NCBI GenBank assembly: GCA_017483575.1
Contig: JAFUWF010000001.1
Span: 36,241 to 100,240 of the forward strand
Reading direction: 5' to 3'
From: Bacteroidales bacterium
Lineage (GTDB): Bacteria; Bacteroidota; Bacteroidia; Bacteroidales; P3
Length of the DNA: 64,000 nucleotides
Each line of letters starts with the position of its first letter. The stretch's first letter is position 1. The notes beneath the pieces are model-generated. The model had not been told where the DNA came from and made no database searches. It saw only the letters and a program-made list of their open reading frames with translations. Positions 7,326 through 17,474 of this stretch are shown here, in pieces. A program made the translations under genes and the position numbers.

Positions 7326-10300
7326 TCACGTTGGCCTCCAACGCCTTACGGATATTGGCCTTGATTTCCAATGCCTTCTTCTCCGCCACTCCTTGCTTCT
7401 TCGGACGGAAGAGGTCGGCATAGATCACCTTGCCTAGGCTTATCTTGGGATTCAGTATGGAGCCCTTCACATCCACACCCACCTTGGCCAACAACGGGTT
7501 CTTCAGCAGTTCCAGGTGGTAGACACAGTCCTTGTTCACACTCTGGATGCCGGAGATGCACACCTGGTAGCTGCCCACACCGATAAGGAAGGGGAACACC
7601 TCCACTTCGCATCCGTGGCCGTCGTCCATGGCCGTCAGTTCCACACTCAGGCTGTCCACCTTGATTTTGTCGTCCTTGTCCTTCCAGCTCTTGAAGCGCA
7701 TCAGCTTGGCAATGGTGGCAATGTCCTTGTTGTCCATCACCACAAGGTTCTCGCCCGTGATGGCGGCGGCGCCCTTCAGGGTGGTGAGCTTGGGATGGTA
7801 GTAGGCATCCAGATAGGTCTGCGCGGCCAGGTGGAAGTTGGCGTTGCCGTCGAAAGCCGACAGCATGGGGACCAACGTATCCACCGCGGGAATCATATCC
7901 AGCAGTTCGTCAATCTCGATATCCAACAGGTGGAAATCCAGTTCGGTCCAGATGTGGCCCGGACGGTCAGTCTTGTAGAGCGCCGTCAGCTGCATTGTCG
8001 CGGCCTTGCAGACGAAGCCCATCTGGTCGAGAATGGCACGGCCGTTCTTGATGGTGAGGGTTCCGGCCACATCGTGCAGGTCGTTGCCAAAGGCAATGCT
8101 GCGCTTGATGTGCGTGTGCAACGTGACATCGACATTCTTGGGCACTATGAACGGATTGGCATCGGCAGGGACGGCATCCACCTCGCGAAGGGCCTCCAGG
8201 CTGTCGGGGTCGCTGCCCATACCGCTGAACATGTTCATTATCTGATCCACATCGGCATAGTCGGAGGTGAAATTGAGGTCGCCTTTCAGCATGGCTTTGT
8301 TGTCCATCCACTCCTCGAAGTTGTCCACCGTGCCGTAGAGCTCGAAGTCCGAATGTCCGAGGGTCACCTTTGCCTCGCGGATCTCTATCAGTTCGGGATT
8401 GTAACTCATATCGAAATCCCGCAGGCGCACAGCTTCGGGCAACTGGGGCATGTACACCAACGCATTGCGCGTCTCGGCGTTCAGACGGGGGTTGAACTTC
8501 TTCAACGCATCCTTCTGCAGGCTGTCCATACGCATACTGCCGTCCAACTTCAACTCCACGAGCGAGAATATCATCGAGTCCACCTTGGCCTCGGTCTCCC
8601 CCATTCCAATCTTGAACGAGGCGGCGAGCTGCTCTTTCATCATGTTGTTCACTCCGATGCTGATGTCCGGACTCTCCACTTCGGCGCTAATACCATTGCC
8701 CATCCGGGCTTTCAAGCTGCTTCCTTTCAGCTTCACATCGGCCATCCTGCCCTTGTGTTCCGTGGCAGGCAACTGCACCGCAATGTCGAGACTGGGGGCC
8801 GTGGCATGGATGGTGTCCAGGTCCACCTGCAGTCCCTTCAGCTTCACCGTGCCGCTGGCCGCAATCTTGTCGAAGGCCTGCTTCTTCAGCTGACTCATGG
8901 CAAACTTGGCGCTGAGGTCGACATCGGCATTGCCCTCCATTTGTATCTTCATATCCTTGGGAATCATGGGTTTGACATCCTCAAGCGGAAGTGTTCCTTT
9001 CACCTTGGCATCCACCTTCATGTCCCCCAGCAGGTCGTCGGCGCGTCCGCTGACGCTCAGTTTCGTACCCTGCGTCTGTGCCGTCAGGCTCTTTATCTGT
9101 GCGTTGCAAACACCTCTGGCACCGAGGTCGAGGTGTGCCGACACGTCGCCGTCAATCTTCTTTAACTTGTATGGCAACGCCGAGGGGTAGTAGAACTGGC
9201 CGTTCTTCAACCCGATGTGCGCATCCACCAGCGGCATCGTGCTGTCCGTCACGCTGCCAACGGCCGTGGCCTCGAGGGTCACCTTGCCGTCGACGTACAT
9301 GCCCTTCTTGAAACCCGCGTAGGCATCCGGCACAATGGCCAGCAGCGGCGCCACCTGCCATGCACCGTCGGTGCTCAGCTTCAGGTCCACCGTCAGCGGC
9401 AGCGTGTCGTTGGCCAGCTGGGCCGTTCCGGCAAGGTCGAGGGCGTAGTCGTCTATCTTCAACTCGGATTCTCCGAGCGTTATCTTCATTTGGTTCAAGT
9501 CGGCCTTGAACGGCATGTCCAGCGTCAGCAGGTCCCGGCCCGACTTCTGCAGCGTCTCGTTCACCATCTCGCTTCCGCTCACGGCAACCTTGCCCTTTTC
9601 CACCTTCAGTTTCAGCTTGCCATCCAGCAGGTCCATCGTTCCGTCGGCGTCCAGACGGGCTGTCCAGTCTTCGAGCGTTGCCTTCAAGGGATTTCCCGTG
9701 TAGGGGTTCCCGGCGTTCAGCATATCCATTTGGCAGACCTCTATCCACTGGCTGCCCAGCTTCACCTCGGCCTCCACCTTCTCGCCCTCCTTGCCGCCGT
9801 CCACGTCGGCCTTCAGGCCGTCGACATGGATAGCCAAGGTGTTCGTATCGTTCCATTGTACAAAAGAAAGCATCCTGGACTCCAGCCCCAGGTCCACGTC
9901 GCAGTCCGCGGGCAGCTCGCCGCTCAGCCATTCGGCCACTCGGCCGCTCATGTCCATATCCAAGCCATCAGCCTCGCAGCTCATTCCGTCACGGCGGTCG
10001 ATAAAGCTGGCCGCGACGTTTTTCAGCTTGATTTTCTTCAGGTCGATCAGTTCCGGCATGCTCGACGTGCTGCTCGTGTCCTCGCTCTCGCTCTGCGGGA
10101 AGATGTCGAAGTTTGTAGCGCCGTTGCCGGCGATATAGAGATTGGCCTCAGCATCCTCCAGAATCACCTGGTGCACAACGACCTTGTTCTCCTTGAGGAA
10201 GGCCTTCACATCGATGCCCACCGTCAGGCTCCCCACGAACGCCAGCGTGTCGCTGGGCGTAAACTCCGGGTCGCCGTCCCAGTCCTTCATGGGGTTGACA

Positions 10301-10536
10301 ATCACCACGCTGTCGATTCTCAGGCCCGCATCGGGGAACGTGGACAGCAACGTCAGGTCCACCTTGCCGAACCGCGCGTCGCAGGTGATGAAATTGCCCA
10401 CCAGGCCATTCACGATTTTGGTCAGCTTGCTCGGTGTGAACACCAGCCACAACGCCACAACCACCGTCACCACCACCAGGCCCAGCAGGCTTCCCAGGGT
10501 GATCCACGTAATCTTCCAACCTTTCTTGATAGCCAT
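7321..10536 (-). CDS. AsmA-family envelope protein
   Basis: 1071 residues. One N-terminal TM anchor (about 8-30) is followed by the AsmA start signature (FTPSKLTKIVNGLVGNFI, ARFGKVDLTLLSTFPDAGLRID). The rest is long beta-rich sequence with many alternating hydrophobic strands and no catalytic motif. The C-terminal AsmA_2 region runs about 800-1000. Such proteins form periplasm-spanning hydrophobic grooves thought to carry phospholipids between membranes; that role is inferred from the TamB/AsmA/YhdP family. It starts 3 bp after the stop of the upstream small lipoprotein gene. Confidence 0.85.
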   Translation of the reverse strand: MAIKKGWKITWITLGSLLGLVVVTVVVALWLVFTPSKLTKIVNGLVGNFITCDARFGKVDLTLLSTFPDAGLRIDSVVIVNPMKDWDGDPEFTPSDTLAFVGSLTVGIDVKAFLKENKVVVHQVILEDAEANLYIAGNGATNFDIFPQSESEDTSSTSSMPELIDLKKIKLKNVAASFIDRRDGMSCEADGLDMDMSGRVAEWLSGELPADCDVDLGLESRMLSFVQWNDTNTLAIHVDGLKADVDGGKEGEKVEAEVKLGSQWIEVCQMDMLNAGNPYTGNPLKATLEDWTARLDADGTMDLLDGKLKLKVEKGKVAVSGSEMVNETLQKSGRDLLTLDMPFKADLNQMKITLGESELKIDDYALDLAGTAQLANDTLPLTVDLKLSTDGAWQVAPLLAIVPDAYAGFKKGMYVDGKVTLEATAVGSVTDSTMPLVDAHIGLKNGQFYYPSALPYKLKKIDGDVSAHLDLGARGVCNAQIKSLTAQTQGTKLSVSGRADDLLGDMKVDAKVKGTLPLEDVKPMIPKDMKIQMEGNADVDLSAKFAMSQLKKQAFDKIAASGTVKLKGLQVDLDTIHATAPSLDIAVQLPATEHKGRMADVKLKGSSLKARMGNGISAEVESPDISIGVNNMMKEQLAASFKIGMGETEAKVDSMIFSLVELKLDGSMRMDSLQKDALKKFNPRLNAETRNALVYMPQLPEAVRLRDFDMSYNPELIEIREAKVTLGHSDFELYGTVDNFEEWMDNKAMLKGDLNFTSDYADVDQIMNMFSGMGSDPDSLEALREVDAVPADANPFIVPKNVDVTLHTHIKRSIAFGNDLHDVAGTLTIKNGRAILDQMGFVCKAATMQLTALYKTDRPGHIWTELDFHLLDIEIDELLDMIPAVDTLVPMLSAFDGNANFHLAAQTYLDAYYHPKLTTLKGAAAITGENLVVMDNKDIATIAKLMRFKSWKDKDDKIKVDSLSVELTAMDDGHGCEVEVFPFLIGVGSYQVCISGIQSVNKDCVYHLELLKNPLLAKVGVDVKGSILNPKISLGKVIYADLFRPKKQGVAEKKALEIKANIRKALEANVR

Positions 10537-10539
10537 GGC

Positions 10540-10926
10540 CTAGTCTATTTTTTCGAGTTTCGTTGAACGGTCGTAGATGTCCACCCAGCGCAGGGTCGTG
10601 GAGGATATCTCCTTGATGGTGTAACGCTTGGGGATGTAGATGCCGCCAAGTTCGCCACCGCCGCGGAACTCCGTCAGCAGCTGGTCGCCCTCGGAGAGGG
10701 TCCACGTGAAGTCGCCGTTGTCCTCGTCGCCTTCCTCCACCTCGCCGCGGTTCACCAGGTTGCCCGTGCCGTCGGCGTTGAAGGTCCAGTAGTATTCGCT
10801 ACCCGTCTTCACCCAATGGCCATAGAGCATCGTCGGATCCACATTCAGGTGGTCCTCTTCGCCTATGCAGGCCCAGAGCATGGTGGCCGCCAGGGCCATC
10901 ATCGTTATCCTGATTTTCTTTTTCAT
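10540..10926 (-). CDS. small lipocalin-like lipoprotein
   Basis: 128 residues. A lipoprotein signal has the lipobox MLWAC with Cys20. The mature part is short beta strands with WVKTG...YYWTFNADGTG, a pattern of Bacteroidota lipocalin-like proteins in which a Trp and a GxG turn open the barrel. No ligand can be inferred. It lies between hpt (22 bp) and the AsmA gene (3 bp), so it is co-transcribed. Confidence 0.65.
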   Translation of the reverse strand: MKKKIRITMMALAATMLWACIGEEDHLNVDPTMLYGHWVKTGSEYYWTFNADGTGNLVNRGEVEEGDEDNGDFTWTLSEGDQLLTEFRGGGELGGIYIPKRYTIKEISSTTLRWVDIYDRSTKLEKID

Positions 10927-10948
10927 CCTGAGTTTTAAACGTTAACCC

Positions 10949-11473
10949 TTAATCCACCTTCCACACATCCTTCAGTTCCCTACCCTCTTCGTCGTAGTCC
11001 ATGCCGTAGCCGACAATGAACTCGTCGCCGATTTCGCGGCCCACGTAGTCCACCTTGTAGCTGCCCTTGAAGGCTCCGGGTTTGAAGAAAAGGGTGCAAA
11101 CCCTGACACTGCGGGGACGCAGCGCCTTCAGCTCTTCGAGCATGTAGCCCATCGAGAGGCCCGAGTCCACCACATCCTCCACTATCAGCACATCCCTGCC
11201 CTCCACATTCTGCGGAAACGGCAGCTGGCCGGTCACCTTGCCGGTGCTGCTCATGCCGCTGTAGGAGGTGTACTTGACGAACCTCACCTCGCACGGCACC
11301 GTGAGCTTCCGCACCAGGTCGGCAGCAAAGAGGAAGGCTCCGGTAAGCACCGGACAGACAACCAGTTCGCCATCATGATAGTCGCGGCTCACCTCCTCGG
11401 CCAGCCGCTCCACCACCTGGGCAATCTCCCCTTCGGGGATGTACATCTTGAAGTCCTTGTCCTTTACCTTCAT
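10949..11473 (-). CDS. hpt: hypoxanthine phosphoribosyltransferase
   Basis: 174 residues, normal length. It has the PRPP-binding motif DVLIVEDVVDSGLSM and the flexible-loop region FVKYTSYSGMSSTG, and ends with the base-binding segment EFIVGYGMDYDEEGRELKDVW. It salvages hypoxanthine (and guanine) to IMP/GMP in the cytosol. It shares the transcription unit with pyrE, another PRPP enzyme. Confidence 0.95.
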   Translation of the reverse strand: MKVKDKDFKMYIPEGEIAQVVERLAEEVSRDYHDGELVVCPVLTGAFLFAADLVRKLTVPCEVRFVKYTSYSGMSSTGKVTGQLPFPQNVEGRDVLIVEDVVDSGLSMGYMLEELKALRPRSVRVCTLFFKPGAFKGSYKVDYVGREIGDEFIVGYGMDYDEEGRELKDVWKVD

Positions 11474-11510
11474 TGTTACGATTCTTAACCCATTATTCCT
11501 AACCCTTGGC

Positions 11511-12338
11511 TCACTCCTCCGCCTCCATCACCAGCCTCAGGCCGTAGAGCTCGTACTTGCCCGTAGGCAGGTACCAGCTACGATCGTAGACCGTACAGGC
11601 GGCGGAAGTGCTGTTGTAGTGCCCTCCGCGGAGCACACGGTTCTCGCCCTGCTTGGGGCCGCGGGGGTTCGTCTGGTCGTCGGGCGAATACTCTTCCACC
11701 CAGTCCTGGCACCACTCGGCCACATTGCCGCTCATGTCGTAGAGCCCCAACTCGTTGGAACCCAGACGGCCAACGGGATGCGTCGTGCCATCGCTGTTGA
11801 CGCAGTACCAGCCGTGGTTGTCCAGCTGATTGCGGTTGCATCCGGCATAGGGGTTCCGCTGACTGCGGCCACCGCCACGGGCGGCGTACTCCCACTCGGC
11901 CTCCGTGGGCAGACGGAAACGGCGCCCGGTCATCTGGCTGAGCCTCATGGCGAACTGCTGTGCCTCGTTCCACGAGACGCACTCCACCGGCAGGCTGTCG
12001 CCCTTGAACTTCGACGGGTTCTCCCCCATCACAGCCTTCCACGCCGCCTGCGTAACCTCGTAGCGACCAATGAAATAACCGTCCAGCGACACCCGATGCT
12101 CCGGGCGGGCCAGGGCGTAGGTCAGCTTCACACCCTTCGGGGTGGCATTGTTGCCCATCGTGAAACTGCCGCCTTCCACCCACACCATCGCCATCTCCAC
12201 ACCCTCGGCCACCTGCACTCGGACAACGCTGTCCTGGGCCCTCGAGAAATTAAAAAATGAAAAAGGAAAAAGGAAAAACAGGCTGACGCAAAACGTTAGC
12301 CAACGGCCATCTCTTTTGAACACAAAACTATTTTTCAT
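11511..12338 (-). CDS. secreted SUMF/formylglycine-generating-enzyme-like protein
   Basis: 275 residues with an N-terminal signal (cleavage probably after SRAQ, residue about 35). The FGE-sulfatase fold is clear: MVWVEGGSFTMGNN, GYFIGRYEVTQAAWKAVMG, RLPTEAEWEYAARGG, GLYDMSGNVAEWCQDW, RVLRGGHYN, YGLRLV. The paired cysteines of true formylglycine-generating enzymes are not evident near the C-terminus (only SAACTV), so catalysis is doubtful; many Bacteroidota members are structural, such as GldK/PorK. The hydrophobic signal core (FFLFPFSFFNF) is encoded by a 7-bp-period array. Confidence 0.82.
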   Translation of the reverse strand: MKNSFVFKRDGRWLTFCVSLFFLFPFSFFNFSRAQDSVVRVQVAEGVEMAMVWVEGGSFTMGNNATPKGVKLTYALARPEHRVSLDGYFIGRYEVTQAAWKAVMGENPSKFKGDSLPVECVSWNEAQQFAMRLSQMTGRRFRLPTEAEWEYAARGGGRSQRNPYAGCNRNQLDNHGWYCVNSDGTTHPVGRLGSNELGLYDMSGNVAEWCQDWVEEYSPDDQTNPRGPKQGENRVLRGGHYNSTSAACTVYDRSWYLPTGKYELYGLRLVMEAEE

Positions 12339-12362
12339 TTTTCATTTCTCATTTTCTTTTCA
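12243..12362. repeat. inverted pair of 7-bp-period arrays spanning the SUMF gene start
   Basis: The left arm (about 12246-12275, plus strand) is purine rich: AAAATGA AAAAGGA AAAAGGA AAAACAG. The right arm (about 12331-12362) is its opposite sense: TTTTTCA TTTTTCA TTTCTCA TTTTCTT. The unique DNA between them encodes the first residues of the signal peptide. The right arm fills the gap to pyrE. Confidence 0.65.
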
Positions 12363-12364
12363 TC

Positions 12365-13018
12365 TCACTCGCCGTGGTCCTTGCTCCACTGCTCGGGGTT
12401 GAGGCGCCATTTGGCCAGGCTCTCCATGGCCTCGGGGCGGATGTACTCGCGCTCCCTGGCAACGTCGATCAACGTATCGTAGTCCGTCAGCGTAAACAGC
12501 TCCACATCCTCGTTCTTGAAGTTGTCCGCAGCCACCTGCAGGCCATAGCTGAAGATGGCCACCATGCCTTTGACCACGCAACCCTTCTCGCGCAGGGCCT
12601 TCACGGCGATGAGCGAACTCTTGCCCGTGGACACGAGGTCCTCGATCACGACAACGGACTGACCCTCATGGATCTCGCCCTCGATCTGGTTCGTCAGGCC
12701 GTGGCTCTTCTGCTCCGAACGCACATAGACGAAGGGCTTGCCCAGCTCCTGGGCCACCAGGGCGCCCTGGGCTATGCCGCCCGTGGCAACACCGGCAATG
12801 ACATCCACATCGCCCCACGTGTCGCTCACTATCTCCGAGAAACGCTGGCGGATGAAAGTTCTGATCTCCGGATACGACAACGTGACCCGGTTATCACAAT
12901 AAATAGGTGATTTTCGGCCCGAGGCCCAGGTGAAAGGATGCTCCTCATTGAGCTTTACCGCTTTCACAGTCAACAGGAATTCGGCCGTCTGTGCGGCCAT
13001 GTCTTTGTTAGTAATCAT
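12365..13018 (-). CDS. pyrE: orotate phosphoribosyltransferase
   Basis: 217 residues from ATG 13018 (MITNKDMAAQTAEFLL). An upstream in-frame extension is AT-rich promoter DNA, so this start is preferred. It has the PRPP motif SVVVIEDLVSTGKSS and the orotate-loop region GVATGGIAQGALVAQELGKP. It makes OMP in pyrimidine synthesis. It is the first gene of the minus-strand run; a -7 element lies directly upstream. Confidence 0.95.
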   Translation of the reverse strand: MITNKDMAAQTAEFLLTVKAVKLNEEHPFTWASGRKSPIYCDNRVTLSYPEIRTFIRQRFSEIVSDTWGDVDVIAGVATGGIAQGALVAQELGKPFVYVRSEQKSHGLTNQIEGEIHEGQSVVVIEDLVSTGKSSLIAVKALREKGCVVKGMVAIFSYGLQVAADNFKNEDVELFTLTDYDTLIDVAREREYIRPEAMESLAKWRLNPEQWSKDHGE

Positions 13019-13022
13019 GCTG

Positions 13023-13030
13023 CAAAAATA
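13023..13030 (-). promoter_or_regulatory. -7 element of the pyrE promoter
   Basis: On the minus strand it reads TATTTTTG, a match to the Bacteroidota TAnnTTTG box, 5 bp before the ATG of pyrE. No exact TTTG was found at the -33 position, so the promoter is weaker in form than others here, and the transcript would be nearly leaderless. Confidence 0.5.
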
Positions 13031-13189
13031 CACATTTTTTTTAATATAATAAAAAAAACTTTTCAACCCCTGTTCCCAACCCCGTTTTTTCGACTCGATT
13101 TTTATCGTATTTCAGCAACAACGAAACCCTCTTCAGCCCCGACTTCGGAGCCCGAAAACAGGGGTCAAACAGGCCCTGAATTCGACCGT

Positions 13190-13330
13190 TCTTATATAGT
13201 ATACATATAGTATTCATATACTTCTCATATAGTATTCATATACAGTATATAAGAAGTATATGAGAAGTATATGAATACTATATGTATACTATATAAGAAC
13301 AGTCGAATAAAGTACCTATCGGGTGGGGGT
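13190..13330. repeat. AT-rich 11-bp-period palindromic repeat, copy 1
   Basis: This divergent gap between pyrE and the pyrophosphatase holds about 110 bp of 11-bp units such as ATATAGTATTC, ATATACTTCTC, ATGAGAAGTAT and ATGTATACTAT. The two halves are reverse complements around about 13248. The right flank AACAGTCGAATAAAGTACCT (13296-13316) recurs inverted beside copy 2 at about 27960. The rest of the gap (13067-13189, 13331-13477) has no gene that I can support. Confidence 0.75.
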
Positions 13331-13477
13331 TCAGGACCCTTGGGAACGGTTTTCGGGGACAGGAGAGCGGTTGGCGTTGCCGTTTCCGTTGTTGGACGGT
13401 TGGCCTGGCGTATCCGGAGGGAATCTTGGCGTTGGCGGCGCGGAACAGCGAAAAACAGGCATGGTGGAAAACTTTTT

Positions 13478-13508
13478 TTTGGTATTTTAACAAAAATACA
13501 TATATTTG
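13478..13508 (+). promoter_or_regulatory. promoter of the membrane pyrophosphatase
   Basis: -33 TTTG at 13478-13481 and -7 TATATTTG at 13501-13508, with a 19-bp gap. It is followed by a leader of about 40 nt. Confidence 0.7.
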
Positions 13509-13550
13509 TAGGTCGATTTGAAAACGAAATACAAACTAAAATTATTCAAT

Positions 13551-15968
<2,418 letters not shown>

Positions 15969-16015
15969 CCCCCCGATATGGAGCGCCGGCATCCTGCCGG
16001 CAAAACAATGAAAAC

Positions 16016-16069
16016 CGGACTGGCAGAAAGAAAAATTTTGCCAGTCCGATTTTTATTTGTATCTTTGCA
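16016..16069 (+). promoter_or_regulatory. terminator-promoter repeat, copy 1
   Basis: An inverted repeat CGGACTGGCA ... TGCCAGTCCG (16016-16049) followed by T-rich DNA looks like a terminator for the pyrophosphatase gene. The TTTG in its right arm (16037-16040), 19 bp, and TATCTTTG (16060-16067) form a perfect Bacteroidota promoter. The same unit recurs at 17138-17190. It drives the DUF3791/DUF3990 module. Confidence 0.75.
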
Positions 16070-16151
16070 CCGTCGTTCTGACCGAGGCCCGAACGGGATA
16101 TTGATGTCCAACAAAGGTTGATGGCGGGCGACAGGACATATTGAAAAGGAT

Positions 16152-16367
16152 ATGAGCAAATACGAGATACCGTTTCTTACGACTGCAATACAGGCTTTTG
16201 GGCAGCGCTTCGCGATGACGCGACAGGCGGCGTTCAACTACCTGCATCAGCATAAGGGACTAGCATTCCTGATAGAGTTCTACGATGTGGAACACCTGCA
16301 GTCGATGGATGAGACCGTCGACGACCTGCTCGTTATCTGCCAAAAGAACGGAGGCACACTCGCATGA
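16152..16367 (+). CDS. DUF3791 protein, first gene of a toxin-antitoxin-like module
   Basis: 71 residues, all alpha-helical in appearance. The pattern AFNYLHQHKGLAFLIEFYDVEHLQSMDETVDDLLVICQ fits DUF3791, a short family nearly always next to DUF3990. It overlaps the next gene by 4 bp (ATGA), which implies coupled, stoichiometric expression. No experimental function is known to me; antitoxin or specificity partner is an inference from context. Confidence 0.72.
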   Translation: MSKYEIPFLTTAIQAFGQRFAMTRQAAFNYLHQHKGLAFLIEFYDVEHLQSMDETVDDLLVICQKNGGTLA

Positions 16368-16852
16368 AACTATACCACGGCACAAACGCTGATATTGAAT
16401 CGATAGATATTAGCCAAGGTTTGATATACAAGGACTTTGGCAAGGGGTTCTATGCAACTCCTGACCGAGAGACTGCCGTCCGCATGGCACAAAAAAGAGC
16501 AAGACTCTTTGGCGGGACAGCGACACTGATAACCTATGAATTTAACGAAACAGCGCTACAGTCCGAATTGAATATCAAACAGTTCCCCGAGAAGGCCACG
16601 GTGGAATGGTTTCTGTTTGTAGACGCAAACCGAGACAGGAAAAACACTGAGCCTGTGCACTCTTACGACATTGTCATCGGACCGATTGCCAACGATGGCG
16701 TTGTGTTGCAATTGACCAACTACCGGGAAGGCATCTACTCCCCCGAACAGGCGGCCCGACTGCTGCAGGACAAATACCTTGACCAGCAATACTATTTCGG
16801 AACAGAAAGAGCCCTACGATACCTAAAAAAAACAAACTCCGAAGCAGTATGA
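16364..16852 (+). CDS. DUF3990 protein (ADP-ribosyltransferase-like fold)
   Basis: 162 residues. MKLYHGTNADIE, DFGKGFYATPDRETAVRMAQKRA and YDIVIGPIANDGV are the DUF3990 signatures. They parallel the H...Y...E/Q layout of ADP-ribosyltransferases (YHG at the start, GFY in the middle, a C-terminal acidic or polar turn). A toxin-like role is inferred from the fold and from overlapping, very small partners on both sides. Base composition is lower in GC than the flanking housekeeping genes, in line with transfer. Confidence 0.75.
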   Translation: MKLYHGTNADIESIDISQGLIYKDFGKGFYATPDRETAVRMAQKRARLFGGTATLITYEFNETALQSELNIKQFPEKATVEWFLFVDANRDRKNTEPVHSYDIVIGPIANDGVVLQLTNYREGIYSPEQAARLLQDKYLDQQYYFGTERALRYLKKTNSEAV

Positions 16853-17100
16853 ACCGACCCACACATCACCAGATAGCTACATACCTAACCGACTACGTCC
16901 TGAGTGAGTTGGTAAAGTACACCATGGAAGATACGGGTTGCAAGCTTGAAGATGCATTGGTAAAAGTCTATCAATCTCCAGTATTAGAGGCCTTGCAGGA
17001 TGAGGAAGGTGAGCTATATGTGCAAAGCCCTGCCTACATATATGATATGATGAACACCACTCCAGTATTTGTCTCTCAACGGGCAAAAGGAGCACTTTAA
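16849..17100 (+). CDS. small helical partner protein of the DUF3990 module
   Basis: 83 residues. The stretch TGCKLEDALVKVYQSPVLEALQDEEGELYVQSPAYIYDMM resembles short proteins found beside DUF3990 genes. It overlaps the DUF3990 gene by 4 bp. No catalytic motif is visible; it may be a second regulator or antitoxin. A second copy of the terminator-promoter repeat begins 37 bp downstream. Confidence 0.6.
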   Translation: MNRPTHHQIATYLTDYVLSELVKYTMEDTGCKLEDALVKVYQSPVLEALQDEEGELYVQSPAYIYDMMNTTPVFVSQRAKGAL

Positions 17101-17137
17101 TAGACCCCGACCGACATTATTTCCCACCATGTTTTTT

Positions 17138-17190
17138 CGGACTGGCAAAAGAAAAATTTTGCCAGTCCGTTTTTTGTTTGTATCTTTGCA
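17138..17190 (+). promoter_or_regulatory. terminator-promoter repeat, copy 2
   Basis: Nearly the same 53 bp as at 16016: inverted repeat CGGACTGGCA/TGCCAGTCCG, T-run, TTTG inside the right arm (17157-17160), 19 bp, TATCTTTG (17181-17188). The hairpin can end the DUF3990 transcript while the embedded promoter starts the methyltransferase transcript, giving a leader of about 275 nt. Confidence 0.75.
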
Positions 17191-17460
17191 GTCGCTTTCG
17201 AGAGCGAAAGCATGAGGAATGCCGGTGGCATTCCGAACAAGAAAAGCATTTGCTTATTCGGAGAACGTCCTTGAAGTTTGGCCACAGATAGACGCCTCTA
17301 CAGAATACAGCAGATGTCCACTTTATGTGGACTTCTGAATTGTCTGCAGAAGCGGGTTAGGCCAAACACCCAAGGACGTGGACAAGGATGATGTCCACGT
17401 TTTTAGTTACAGGGTGTTTGGGTTAGCTGTACGTTCACGAGGATTATGCTTTACGTACAA
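17191..17460 (+). ncRNA. highly structured leader or small RNA before the methyltransferase
   Basis: No supported ORF. Stem-loops seen by eye: GCTTTCG/CGAAAGC (17194-17211); GGAATGCC/GGCATTCC (17216-17234); CCGAACAAG/CTTATTCGG (17233-17261, one mismatch); GTCCAC/GTGGAC (17316-17332); a nested pair CCAAACACCC/GGGTGTTTGG (17362-17421) enclosing ACGTGGAC/GTCCACGT (17376-17400); TGTACGT/ACGTACA (17428-17459). GTTTGGCC (17276-17283) is also fully complementary to GGCCAAAC (17360-17367), so two foldings exclude each other. This is the shape of an attenuator or a separate structured RNA. No known RNA family was recognised. Confidence 0.55.
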
Positions 17461-17474
17461 CTAACAACGACCCA

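Noticed and set aside
9928-9958. 8-bp-period stretch in the AsmA gene (GCCATTCG GCCACTCG GCCGCTCA)
   Set aside because: Looks like the aroC array, but the residues (MSGRVAEWLSGEL) fit ordinary AsmA sequence, so I did not call it an insertion.
16053-16253. Minus-strand frames opposite the first DUF3791 gene
   Set aside because: They cross the promoter-hairpin unit and the well-supported plus-strand gene.
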